Source: Tubiluchus corallicola (taxonomy: Eukaryota; Priapulida; Priapulimorpha; Priapulimorphida; Tubiluchidae). From it: a DNA stretch of 30,000 nucleotides. A program made the translations under genes and the position numbers. The stretch covers positions 1 to 30,000 of the forward strand of contig JAQGDQ010001220.1 in the NCBI GenBank assembly GCA_030141605.1. The letters are read 5' to 3'. Every line of letters begins with the position of its first letter. Positions within the stretch are counted from its first letter, which is position 1. The notes under the pieces are model-generated. The model had not been told where the DNA came from, did no database searches, and worked only from the letters and a program-made list of their open reading frames with translations. Below are positions 20,302-30,000 of the stretch, in pieces.

Positions 20302-20850
20302 TTTAAAAAGCAATGAACGTAATGCAACGTTTCGTGGTGTAAATTTCGGACTTAGATTTAAAAAATCATTTATACTAGATTTAAAAAAATGCTAAAAAAT
20401 CAAATTTTAAGTAAGTATCAGTGAGTAATCAAAATTTCTATCAGTATCCATCCTCACAGTAGTTGCAAAACAGTGGCGTTATCTTAATCAAGTTATCTTA
20501 ATTTTACATACTATTAACAAATAATAGTCTTTCTATCTTTTATATCATCTCATATATGAGCTTCATTCATTACATCATTCCATTTTAAGCACTAATGTTT
20601 TTTTATCATACGATTCACTTTAAATTTTCAGATTATTTCTATTACTTTTTTTCTATCACTGTGTGGGACAATGTAACAAGCCCTGCTTTTTGATTGCCCA
20701 CAACACATTTACATTCGTATATAAGTGAACAGTGTTTGAGGCTTTTCCTGTGCAGTATTTCTTATTTGTATTAAGTTCATTGTAGGCCGTTTCACTATAT
20801 ATTGTACATGAAATTATTGTAAATGTGTAATGTGAAATAAATGACTTATG
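20302..20850. other. Upstream flank of the homeobox gene
   Basis: AT-rich 5' flank. A possible TATAAA for the gene lies at 20369-20374 (- strand). No other motif is supported. Confidence 0.4.
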
Positions 20851-20854
20851 ATTG

Positions 20855-21025
20855 CAACCACGCAGTCTTGAGTTCGAGACTTAAATCAGCCTCAGGACCC
20901 TGCAAGTTATTCGCTATTTGTGTGTTGTGTCCTTACCTGTAGTGTAATAGTGGAATTCGCCAAATAGCCGTAGTGCTAATGTTGTTAGTTAAATGACCGA
21001 CGGTAAATAAATCTTTGTGTCTTTT
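20855..21025 (+). repeat. Possible SINE fragment
   Basis: Begins with a B-box-like gagttcgagac and ends with gtaaataaatctttgtg, an arrangement common in 5'-truncated tRNA-derived SINEs. No second copy in the window. Confidence 0.3.
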
Positions 21026-21211
21026 TGTTTGTTTTTTAAATAAATTCGCCGATGCTTAAATCCCTGATTTGATCGATTAAATTGATCGATCCCCAAATTT
21101 CGAGAGCTCAGATTTGCTTTTACTGAGCACAGACAGTTGAATCATATGCAACAAGCTTATATATATATATGTGAAAATAAAAATAAGACATCACTTACAG
21201 AAAAAAATCAA

Positions 21212-22030
21212 CGTTGTAAAGTAGAAAATGTTGTAATGTTGTAAGCACCAATGTTGTAACAAGCAATGTTGTAAAGTAGAAAATGTTGCATTGTTGTAAG
21301 CGTCAATGTTGTAAAGTAGAAAATGTTGTAATGTTGTAAGCACCAATATTGTAACAAGCAATGTTGTAAAGATGAAAATGTTGTAATGTTGTTAGCACCA
21401 ATATTGTAACAAGGAATGTTGTAAAGTAGAAAATGTTGTAATGTTGTAAGCACCAATGTTGTAACAAGCAATGTTGTAAAGTAGAAAATGTTGTAATGTT
21501 GTAAGCACCAATGTTGTAACAAGCAATGTTGTAAAGTAGAAAATGTTGTAATGTTGTTAGCACCAATGTTGTAACAAGCAATGTTGTAAAGTAGAAAATG
21601 TTGTAATGTTGTAAGCACTAATGTTGTAACAAGCAATGTTGTAAAGTAGAAAATGTTGTAATGTTGTAAGCACCAATATTGTAACAAGCAATGTTGTAAA
21701 GTAGAAAATGTTGTAATGTTGTAAGCACCAATATTGTAACAAGGAATGTTGTAAAGTAGGAAATGCTGTAATGTTGTAAGCACCAATGTTGTAACAAGCA
21801 ATGTTGTAAAGTAGAAAATGTTGTAATGTTGTAAGCACCAATGTTGTAACAAGCAATGTTGTAAAGTAGGAAATGCTGTAATGTTGTTAGCACCAATGTT
21901 GTAACAAGCAATGTTGTAAAGTAGAAAATGTTGTAATGTTGTAAGCACCAATGTTGTAACAAGCAATGTTGTAAAGTAGAAAATGTTGTAATGTTGTAAG
22001 CACCAATGTTGTAACAAGCAATGTTGTAAC
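21212..22030. repeat. 55-bp minisatellite (about 15 copies)
   Basis: Period 55 with the word aatgttgt occurring four times per unit at spacings of 15, 15, 17 and 8 bases. Variants (gtaagcacc/gttagcacc, atgttg/atattg, gtagaaaatg/gtaggaaatg) are shuffled between units. The period is not a multiple of three, and the - strand happens to lack stops in all frames, giving a 373-codon artificial frame. Confidence 0.97.
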
Positions 22031-22189
22031 AGATAAAAGATAACAACTATCGTAAAGACGGTGATTTTGTGACCATCTTTGCGTGAGAGTTGCTTAGGCT
22101 CAACCAATTCTGAACAAAGCTTCGAAAAAGAGCACCTTCGTGAGAGGTAGGTTTCGTAAACCTGGCAACTCTGAATTACGAGGCTAATC

Positions 22190-22325
22190 TGGCCATGAAT
22201 ATAATTGTTGACTATGCTAGTGGGGGCTTTGAATACTGGATTTTGGTTTGGAATGTACCGAAATGTATGAAAAGAAATTATGTAAGTACAGCGTGAAACA
22301 CAAAAGAAGATCAATACGCAACAAC
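22190..22325 (-). repeat. Dispersed repeat, inverted copy A
   Basis: Its reverse complement matches 25706-25853 at about nine bases in ten by eye, sharing cggtacattccaaaccaaaa and the flanks of that segment. It borders the 55-bp array on the right. Confidence 0.85.
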
Positions 22326-22530
22326 ACAAACTCTGAAGTAATGGCTAATGGTCGACCAAATGTGCAGGTTCCTGATTTCCCAAAGCTGTAATCCATTGAC
22401 CTTCCCCTCTGGATTCACTTCTGTTCATGTTTTCACATATTAGCTTAGTGTAGTCGATAAAGGTAGTTCAATCCTAATGTAGATCTAAAATTTGTTTTGT
22501 AAAATATTAAAAGTAGTCAATGGCATCGAC

Positions 22531-22824
22531 CATAGGCGTACGGGCCGATTTTTCCAGGGAGGAGGGGCGGTGGGCTGAGCCACTTTTGCCCGAAAACTAC
22601 GGCGCCAAGCCGAAAAAAGTCCGAAGTCGGGAATTGTCTCACCCTATCCCATGATCACAAAAATTTCAGGCACTTCCTTTGGCGGTATGGAGAAATTTCC
22701 AGATTTCCTTTTATGAAAAAAAAATTCATTATTTGTCCGGTATCCGAAAAATTTGGTGATTATTCGAATCGGGGGGGGGGGGGGATGTCTGCAATTATCT
22801 AGGCCCCTGGCTCGTACGCCTACG
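22531..22824. mobile_element. hAT-like MITE with CRTAGGCGTACG ends
   Basis: Left end CATAGGCGTACGGGCC and right end (reverse complement) CGTAGGCGTACGAGCC are inverted repeats. Flanks GCATCGAC (22523-22530) and GCATCAAC (22825-22832) differ at one base, an 8-bp target duplication. Length 294 bp, no coding capacity; a poly-G run lies near the right end. Confidence 0.72.
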
Positions 22825-22855
22825 GCATCAACAGTAGAAAGCCACTGGATGTGGT

Positions 22856-23010
22856 CGGAAGTGGTGCTGACAAGCCACTGGCGTAGCAGTGTCTAGTTTG
22901 TTTTGCTGGATTACTGCTGCGTTTACCTGTCTGAAGGCAGATTTCTCTTATTTTAGAATTCTGCCTGTCCAATGTCTACAATAGACGTGACGGGCGTATG
23001 ATGATGATGA
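22856..23010 (+). repeat. Dispersed repeat with (GAT)n end, copy 2
   Basis: Second copy of the family at 8843-8994, with the same 3' gatgatgatg run. Not accompanied here by the tRNA-like SINE, so the family can move alone. It lies just right of a hAT-like MITE. Confidence 0.75.
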
Positions 23011-23037
23011 GTACAATGCCACGAATACATGTATTAC

Positions 23038-23256
23038 CATTATTCATGTAATTGTTGTCGTCTGTGTTGTACGTTGGTAGAATTTCGTGTCCTCGCTCTG
23101 GCCCGCCATGATTGTGCACCAATTCTCCAGGCTCAATGAGCGATGTGGAAATGTTGGGCAGGGTGACACGAGGAGGCGTGTTCTCCTTTTCTATAGATTC
23201 ACCGCTATTTTCGCTCCTCCTAGCGACAAAAATAATTAAAGAAATCACAAAACTCT
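23038..23256 (-). CDS. Candidate exon: short membrane segment and cytoplasmic-type tail
   Basis: On the - strand an open stretch encodes VISLIIFVARRSENSGES, then EKENTPPRVTLPNIST and a polar tail ending near DDNNYMNNG. Its composition is more protein-like than its shadows, and a donor-like G|gtaata sits at 23038-23036. The acceptor (tatag) is weak and directly follows an (ATT)n run, and no neighbouring exon was found. Downstream the frame runs into the dispersed repeat at 22856-23010. It may be an exon of an unrelated - strand gene or chance. Confidence 0.22.
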
Positions 23257-23260
23257 ATAT

Positions 23261-23263
23261 TAC

Positions 23264-23308
<45 letters not shown>
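23261..23308. repeat. (ATT)n microsatellite
   Basis: Uninterrupted ATT run of about 15 units. Confidence 0.97.
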
Positions 23309-23380
23309 AGAGTTACTATTTAAATTAAGTCTTATGCTTTTATAGTTATGAATATCGATTTTTTATGGCAAATAAAGATT

Positions 23381-23405
23381 ATATATATATATATATATAT
23401 ATATA
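23381..23405. repeat. (AT)n microsatellite
   Basis: AT dinucleotide run of about 12 units. Confidence 0.97.
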
Positions 23406-23762
23406 ATTATTTAAAGAGTTAAACTTTTATTCACTTTTTTAAAGAAAAATTAACTTTTTGTATTTTTTTCTAGTTGAACACTATTGCCTACAACAGTCTT
23501 TGACTGGTTATACGTATAATATTTTATCATACCTGTAAATGTAAAAGTTTAACATACTTGATAAACTATTATGTAGTTAGTAACAATATTAATATAGTTC
23601 TCTTACAATTATTGTAACTACAATTGATTTGATGTATGACAGTTGTAATGTGACAGTGTAAATTGCAATTATGCTGAAATGCATAATAAATTACACTACA
23701 TTACAATGTGTATAACTTGTGCATTAAAGATTTCATATATGTAATATAATATATATATTTGT

Positions 23763-24234
23763 GTTGGCATCCTTCTGTCTCGGAAGACAATGGAGTGTGC
23801 GCCAAGAGAGTCAGTTATTGATCACATTGATGGAGCTGCAGCGTCGATTGTGGCTGAGCAATCTGATCCTTGAACGTCTCCAGGGCGCACGCCAGGGCAA
23901 GGTGTATGCAGATCCTGAGTTGCCCAGACAACAGGAACCCCTTCTCTTCCTCCCAAGGAAAGTGGAGCGATACGTTTGGCACCAGGTTGGCTGCAGGAGC
24001 TGCCGGAGTCAGTGAACATGCTGCACTGGTCCGCCTTCGGGGCTCCACTCCTGATTTGGAAGGTTTACTCCTCTACACATGGCCGTTGGGTCACTTGACC
24101 TCTTCCGCTCTCTAGCCGTTGGCTGCTTGTGCAGCTCCTCCGCCTAGTGTCGAGATGCAGTGTGGGCATCCCGCAAGCCTACAGCACCTGGTATTCTTGG
24201 GCGGTCACCCGTCCAAGTACTAACCAGGCTCTAC
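23763..24234 (-). mobile_element. 5S rRNA-derived SINE-like element
   Basis: On the - strand, 24234-24177 matches the 3' half of 5S rRNA (cctggttagtacttgga, then gggtgaccgcc and ggtgctgtaggc). It is followed by about 410 bp of GC-rich sequence that contrasts with AT-rich surroundings and ends before an AT run. Both ends abut TA/AT repeats (23742-23758 and 24236-24249), possible target duplications. A 5S-derived head plus body fits a SINE3-type retroposon with its 5' part missing. Moderately long open frames in the body (for example 77 codons on -) are probably due to GC content. Confidence 0.55.
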
Positions 24235-24249
24235 GTTATATATATATAA

Positions 24250-25700
24250 GCAGAATGCCAAACAAAGAGAGGTGAAACTTGGCCAAAGTTTAGCGGTCAA
24301 TTATTACGCTTTCAAGACTAGTATCTATATTATATATAAGAGCGAGTGCAGAACACGCATTTGATTCTAAATTTATGTTATTCTTTTAGCTACATGTATA
24401 TTCTTTTCTCTGGATTATATAGCAAATGTCATAATTTTAAAAATTACTAATGTTTCCTAAATTAAACTGATAACATTAATGCCTACCAGTGTCTAAAAAT
24501 CTTTTTATCTATATTCGGTAAAGGATAGCAGACTAGGTGACTTTATAGTCTTTTCGCTATCCTTTCTCTAGTTCTAGATCTATCTATACATTTTAACCAT
24601 TTTTCAAAACTTATTAGAGATTCTTTTATTAATCAAGTTTAATCGTAGTATTATAAAGAGATAAATAAATTGAAAATTGGAATTTTATTTTTAATGAAAG
24701 GTCAAAGGTGTGTTTGTATAAAAAATATGGTTGTGTAGAAGTCTTTATATGTTTGTAATCTCGGTTTTTTAGGAATAACTTTTGTTTAAAACAATGCTTC
24801 CATACAAAAGCAGTTTTGCATGGTGCAAATATTATTTGCAGAAGAAACTGAAGCCAAAGAGATCAGACATTTTCAAAACTTACCAGTCTATCTCACCTTG
24901 ACCATCTATACTGTCGGAGGTTGCAAAGTTGATGCAAAAATCCTGAAACGTGTATTCATAACCCGGACACATCGACCAGTCTCGTCCAATTTCTTCTCTA
25001 ACTTCACACATTTTTACAAAAAATGTCGAACTAAAGCTTTAAGAAAGATTGACTTTTTTAAACTTTTGTCAAAGTCCTTCATACGTGAATTAAAGTCAGT
25101 AAGAGCAATGTTTTAAGCTTGCCAAAACTGATCAGCGCGCTTGTAAACGGACTGTACACTTTTACTAAGTGAGGGGATGCACTCTGCCAGTTGACCATTG
25201 GCTAAGGACCTGCCTGTGTGGGAAAATTTTCTGGATGAGAGGTTTTCAGGCATGACATATGCATCTGGATACGCGTGGCATTGTTTGCTTAACGACGTTA
25301 TTGTGGCCTCTAAACCGCTCGAGTAACACCAACAAAAAGACGATTACCGTGGAATGTGAAGAATTTCGGGAAGCGATCATTCATCCAGAATAGTGTGCAT
25401 GTGTACAGGCTGTTACATCTTGCACTGAAGTATGGTCAATTATCTTTGTAAACAGTAAACATATTTTAACTTTTACCTTTTGATGCATTTAGAAAGGCAA
25501 CGAATTTGGAATTTTCTGAATGCTCACAAGAAATTTGTTATGGTGACAGTTTGGAATTGACTTCCAGTTATTCATCCATCTATGACCAGGCGTGAACAGT
25601 ATTTTGCACAATTGTAGTCCATTATAAAGTATCGTTACCATTATAAATTTCGTAATTGTGCTGTACATGTTCACTCCGAGGTATTATTCAAGGCAAGAGA
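24250..25700. other. Intergenic region, mostly unrecognised
   Basis: Contains a hairpin (24520-24565), a 98-codon + strand frame at 24820-25116 with Lys/Phe-rich sequence and no recognised domain, and a GC-moderate stretch at 25120-25420. No gene is supported. Confidence 0.4.
24520..24565. other. Perfect-stem hairpin
   Basis: AAAGGATAGC (24520-24529) pairs fully with GCTATCCTTT (24556-24565), and inside it GACTA pairs with TAGTC around a loop of about 10 nt, with a small asymmetric bulge. It is short for a microRNA precursor; function unknown. Confidence 0.6.
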
Positions 25701-25705
25701 GTTTA

Positions 25706-25853
25706 CGTTGTTGCGTATTTATTTTCTTTTGTGTTTCACGCTGTATGTACATAATTTCTTTCCATACATTTCGGTACATTCCAAACCAAAATCCAGTATT
25801 CAATACCCCCACCAGCATAGTCAACAACTATATTCATGGCGGGATTAGAATCT
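25706..25853 (+). repeat. Dispersed repeat, copy B
   Basis: Inverted partner of 22190-22325, 3.4 kb away. Here no 55-bp array adjoins it, so the shared part is a separate dispersed element. Open frames across it on either strand look incidental. Confidence 0.85.
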
Positions 25854-26240
25854 GCTCATTGTCAAAGCTAAACCTCTAAGATAAGCTACTGAAATGCAGA
25901 AGTATCTAATCCATTAAGCCACGTTGGAAAGTGATAAATTATGCACTAATTATGTAGTTAACAGAAACCAAATAGGTAATGAATAAGCAGACCAGTAGAA
26001 AAGAAATTGATACAGTAAATTATGCAGTATGTAAGTTGGAAGTTTTAATGAAGTTGTATTATCTAAAGACTTCTTTTCTATATACAACACAGTATAATCC
26101 GTTACCACGTCTTGGTATGATTTCGTCCCCTTTGATATGTAAGGCTCTATGACAATCATCATTAAGACAAGCGTAGAAGAAATGCAATGACTAGGTGTTT
26201 GTGGATTGATACCCTTGGACATTGAAGAGACCTGTATATA

Positions 26241-26650
<410 letters not shown>

Positions 26651-26756
26651 GAATTTATACGCATTACTACATGTTCGTATGTAGCAAGTTTGCAATTCTT
26701 GTATTTGACGAGCATCTGCTTATACACGAGTACGGCGTTGAAAATACCGGTTGTTC

Positions 26757-26804
26757 AACTCACGTTGATGACACTGGTTCTCGTCTGATCACCGAAGTTA
26801 AGTA
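26757..26804 (+). pseudogene. 5S rRNA fragment (5' half, including internal promoter start)
   Basis: The segment cacgttgatgacactggttc then tcgtctgatcaccgaagtta closely follows residues of about 18 to 60 of invertebrate 5S rRNA (consensus recalled, not searched). It breaks off in aagtaagtgag and passes into a (GAGT)n run. Too short to be a gene; a 5S pseudogene or the head of a SINE3 copy. Confidence 0.6.
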
Positions 26805-26842
26805 AGTGAGTGAGTGAGTGAGTGAGTCAGTCAGTCAGTAAG
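26803..26842. repeat. (GAGT)n to (CAGT)n microsatellite
   Basis: Tetranucleotide run gagt changing to cagt, directly following the 5S fragment. Confidence 0.9.
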
Positions 26843-26849
26843 TACACTA

Positions 26850-28076
26850 ATTACTACAAGGCACTAATTACTAGAGTTATAAAGTAAAAACGAAATGTTT
26901 TCTAAAAGGATTAATTTTTTTAAATGGAATTATTCAGAAACACGTGAAGTGTCAATGTTGGCTCATCCTTTACTCACACCTGCGTCAATGATATTGCATA
27001 TCTTCTATTCAGCAGCAGAGACTCCAGGCACAGATGAAAAATGTCAGTCGTAAAATTCTTCTGCTAAACGTATCACTGTTATTTTACCTTCGCCCGCCTT
27101 GCAATTAGTCTACATAATTGAACTGCATTCACTGTGCCTGCGGGTAATGTATAGCAATCTCCCTCAAATGGCAGCCAATATGCATCTTAAACGCAGTTTC
27201 ATACAAAAAGAACCTAATTGTTTCACCCTTAATAGCAATTTAATTGAGAACTAATGATAGTTAAATATGTCGTGAGCTCATCTTTAATTTAGGCAGTATG
27301 TAAGTAAAGTAAAAGTAGATTTGTCATCCTAAAAACAGACTGTTTGATAGACATTACTAATATGCATTGTAATGAAATTACCACTATCTGTCCTGAAAGT
27401 AGAAATATATGGTTTGTAATATAAATTCTAAAATAGTTTCTTGAGTGCAGTAGTAGTGTACGCAGGTCGGATGCAAAAAAAATCGTATTTAGGCCTTTCT
27501 GTATTTGGCTCCTTGGTCAAACTGACTGTGGCCCGCAGGAATTGCGGGAAAGTTTAATGTGGCCCGGCTAGTCAGATAATTTGCACCCCCCAAACCTACT
27601 TTATTAGTGTTTTTGTTGCTTTGCTTCAAGACAGGCAAGATTACAACAACACAGTTTTTTTCGTAAACATGATTAACAAATTTTATTCTTGGCTATAACA
27701 TCTCCGCTGGTAATGACGTCACAGATAAAGTTCGCAGTTCTTTTTTATATTAAGAGATACATCAGCGTATAATAGTGACTTTTCATTTCCAAGCTGAGAT
27801 GTATGTAAAAAGAGCTCATACTAAAATAGGTAAAACTTACACAGGCAAAATACGTACTTAATAACAAACTAACTATTCAAGATTCAGTTTTTCAATTCAC
27901 TCAGCGTACAGATTCCCAGGTTATTTGTAAATAAACTAGTATTTCTAAAGTATAAAAATTCACATTATGTACACAATAATAATTAACCTAATTGTATATC
28001 TACGTATAAATAATAATAATAATAATATAAGTTTATAATCTAGTTAATTTGAGTCGTGAACCATACCATATAAGCT
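26850..28076. other. Intergenic region, mostly unrecognised
   Basis: AT-rich. A stretch at 27525-27592 (gtggcccgcaggaattgcgg and flanks) may be a transposon remnant. No gene seen. Confidence 0.4.
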
Positions 28077-28080
28077 ATCG

Positions 28081-29111
28081 TATACAGGTTTTACACGTCA
28101 AATCTAGACACAGGAAAGTTCAAATGTGACTTAGGTAAGTCAAATGTAGACATAGGAATCTCGAATGTGTTTTGGTAACTCAAATGCGACTTAGGTAAGT
28201 CAAATGTGACTTAGGTAAGTCAAATGTAGATGCATGACTTTGAATAAATCGGTAATTAAGTTATTTAAGTGCAAATTAGAAAAAGATAAACCAAAGATAG
28301 TGCATCTATTAGTAGGCCTATAACGTTGTTATTTTAACTTAGGAGCAATTATTAAATTGAAGTTAATGAAGATTAAATTTAACAACCTTAAACTTTACCA
28401 CCTATCCACATTTGAGATACCAATGTCACATTTGACTTGACATGTGTCTACATTTGACTTACCAAAAACGCCGAAGATTTGTTGAAAACCATTGTTAACA
28501 CATTTGAACTGCCTAAGTCTACATTTGAGTTACCAAGACACATTTGAACTACCTAAGTCTACATTTGAGTTACCAAGACACATTTGAACTACCTAAGTCT
28601 ACATTTGAGTTACCAAGACACACTTGAACTACCTAAGTCTACATTTGAGTTACCAAGACACATTTGAGCTGCCTACGTCTACATTTGAGTTACCAAGACA
28701 CATTTGAACTACCTAAGTCTACATTTGAGTTACCAAGACACATTTGAGCTGCCTACGTCTGCATTTGAGTTACCAAGACACATTTGAACTACCTAAGTCT
28801 ACATTTGAGTTACCAAGACACATTTGAATTACCTAAGTCTACATTTCAGTTACCAAGACACATTTGAATTACTTAAATCTACATTTGAGTTACCAAGACA
28901 CATTTGAACTACCTAAGTCTACATTTGAGTTACCAAGACACGTTTGAATTACCTAAGTCTACATTTGAGTTACCAAGACACATTTGAATTACCTAAATCT
29001 ACATTTGAGTTAACGTAGGTCTACATTTGAGTTACCAAGACACATTTGAATTACCTAAATCTACATTTGAGTTAACGTAGGTCTACATTTGACATGTAAA
29101 ACCTATAGTAT
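28081..29111. mobile_element. Foldback-like element with satellite arms
   Basis: The outer ends are inverted: left aggttttacacgtcaaat, right (reverse complement) aggttttacatgtcaaat. Inside, the left arm has 20-bp repeats of caaatgtgacttaggtaagt. The right arm has the same motif in reverse, expanded into 40-bp units acatttgagttaccaagaca + catttgaactacctaagtct. A unique middle (about 28240-28430) separates them. ATCG flanks both sides (28077-28080, 29112-29115) and may be a short target duplication. No coding capacity. Inverted arms of tandem repeats are the hallmark of foldback elements. Confidence 0.6.
28436..29095. repeat. 40-bp minisatellite in right arm (about 15 copies)
   Basis: Two related 20-bp halves alternate, acatttgagttaccaagaca and catttgaactacctaagtct, with point variants; near the end two units carry taacgtaggt instead. 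It is the long arm of the foldback-like element. Confidence 0.96.
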
Positions 29112-29900
29112 ATCGCATTATCGTAATTATGTAGCTGCCTGAACAAATTGCTGCTGACAAAACATCCCGAAATAAATACGAATTGATCAAAGAGTTAATT
29201 GGTACATATTAAATGTAATACACGAAAAGTAAAAAACTTAAAATAACTAATATGATTTTAATAACTTTTACTAAGATAATTATCGAGTTGGCAGTACAAA
29301 CAAGCATCAGTGGATATATAGAAACTCAAAACATACCCATTCAAAACAAAGAAACATACAAAAAACAAGAAGCTACGAACTGAGGCATAAAAAACTGTCG
29401 AATTATAAAATTTCAAGCAAAATTAATTAACCTAATTTAGATGATAATTACGTACGAGATCTATTGGCTATATTTTATATCTTTGTAAATAACAGTGATA
29501 AGTTATTTGATTATAATAATACACTAAACAAAGAATAATTGTACAAGTACACCCTGTTGTAAAGTCTGTTTTGTCTAGTGTTAGTATTTTTGTCACACTA
29601 GATTATTTGTGAATATACACATATATATATATAATGAATATTTTATCTTGTAAATGCAGTTTTGTGAAATCCAGACATTTTGTATGCCTATATGTAATAT
29701 TATAGCTAGCCATTCTAAACTAGATTGCTAAGGTATTTTTTAATGACAATCATAAGATAATCGTGACGTCAGTAGGCCTACCTGCATATTGTGGTAGTTG
29801 AGATTTCAGCGCCATGCGTTCAAGTATACTATGCAGGATTCGACTATGAGGATCATTTTTCATATTAAAATTTTAGAGTTAAGGGGAATAACCGTTGCAT
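29112..29900. other. Intergenic region, nothing recognised
   Basis: AT-rich, with a short TA run near 29619. No gene or repeat identified. Confidence 0.5.
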
Positions 29901-29905
29901 GTTCA

Positions 29906-30000
29906 GGGCCTATTTCAAGGGGGGAACTGGGGATACTTCCCCGGGGCCTCACCCTCCAGGGGGGCCTCGCGCCAAGGTAACATTTTTTTGCTTTATGCGA
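29906..30000 (+). mobile_element. Possible hAT-like element end at window edge
   Basis: The sequence cagggcctatttcaaggggg followed by further G- and C-rich runs resembles a hAT left end like those elsewhere in the window. It is cut off by the window end, so its right end cannot be seen. Confidence 0.35.

Noticed and set aside
20015-20395. 126-codon + strand frame, hydrophobic
   Set aside because: It is the antisense shadow of homeobox exon 1, which has homeodomain residues and a fitting donor.
21208-22329. 373-codon frame on the - strand
   Set aside because: It is the stop-free 55-bp array read through all frames plus a dispersed repeat; no protein-like character.
23761-24115. Overlapping 65-84 codon frames on both strands
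   Set aside because: They lie in the GC-rich body of the 5S-derived SINE-like element, where stop codons are rare by composition.
24820-25116. 98-codon + strand frame, Lys/Phe-rich
   Set aside because: No recognisable domain or splice context, and AT-rich composition explains the residues; kept only as a note.

Overview
The window looks like nuclear DNA of a metazoan, most likely an invertebrate. It is AT-rich, its genes are split by GT-AG introns, and it carries tRNA- and 5S-derived SINE remnants, hAT- and Tigger-like MITEs and many mini- and microsatellites. I cannot place the phylum. No bacterial, viral or organellar genes are visible.

Two convergent protein-coding genes are supported. 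On the + strand, from before the window to about 9.97 kb, lies the 3' part of an SLC41-type (MgtE-like) magnesium transporter gene. Two internal exons (1916-2050, 5186-5334) are followed by two different last exons (7992-8183 and 9786-9971). Both last exons encode the same final membrane segment region, both accept the same phase-0 junction and each has its own stop, so they look like alternative terminal exons. On the - strand (20301 down to 14005) lies a four-exon paired-like (PRD-class) homeobox gene. Its homeodomain is split at residues 12/13 and 46/47, and the assembled model is about 474 residues. The two genes probably end tail to tail near 13.3 kb, where AATAAA signals occur on both strands.

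Most of the rest is repeats. From left to right: a segment of about 1.3 kb (1-1292), duplicated directly at 11348-12726 and carrying a hAT-like MITE in both copies; a 24-bp array; a 2.7-kb array of a 43-bp unit, about 60 copies, each with a palindromic CACGTG-type core; a GC-richer unexplained block (5491-5990); a tRNA-like SINE head; a hAT-like element whose right end has become a 57-bp minisatellite; a SINE and a dispersed repeat; a Tigger-like MITE; a 40-bp array; a 137-bp satellite with a stem-loop in every unit, inside the homeobox gene; a (CAT)n tract; a 55-bp array; a hAT-like MITE; a GC-rich 5S-derived SINE-like element; a 400-bp (AGT)n tract; a second 5S fragment; and a foldback-like element whose arms are built of 20-40-bp repeats.

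Nothing indicates that the two genes act together. The most interesting material is the structure of the repeats: a MITE end converted into a satellite, a foldback element made of satellite, and an E-box-like palindrome array inside a transporter intron. The alternative last exons of the transporter are also notable.
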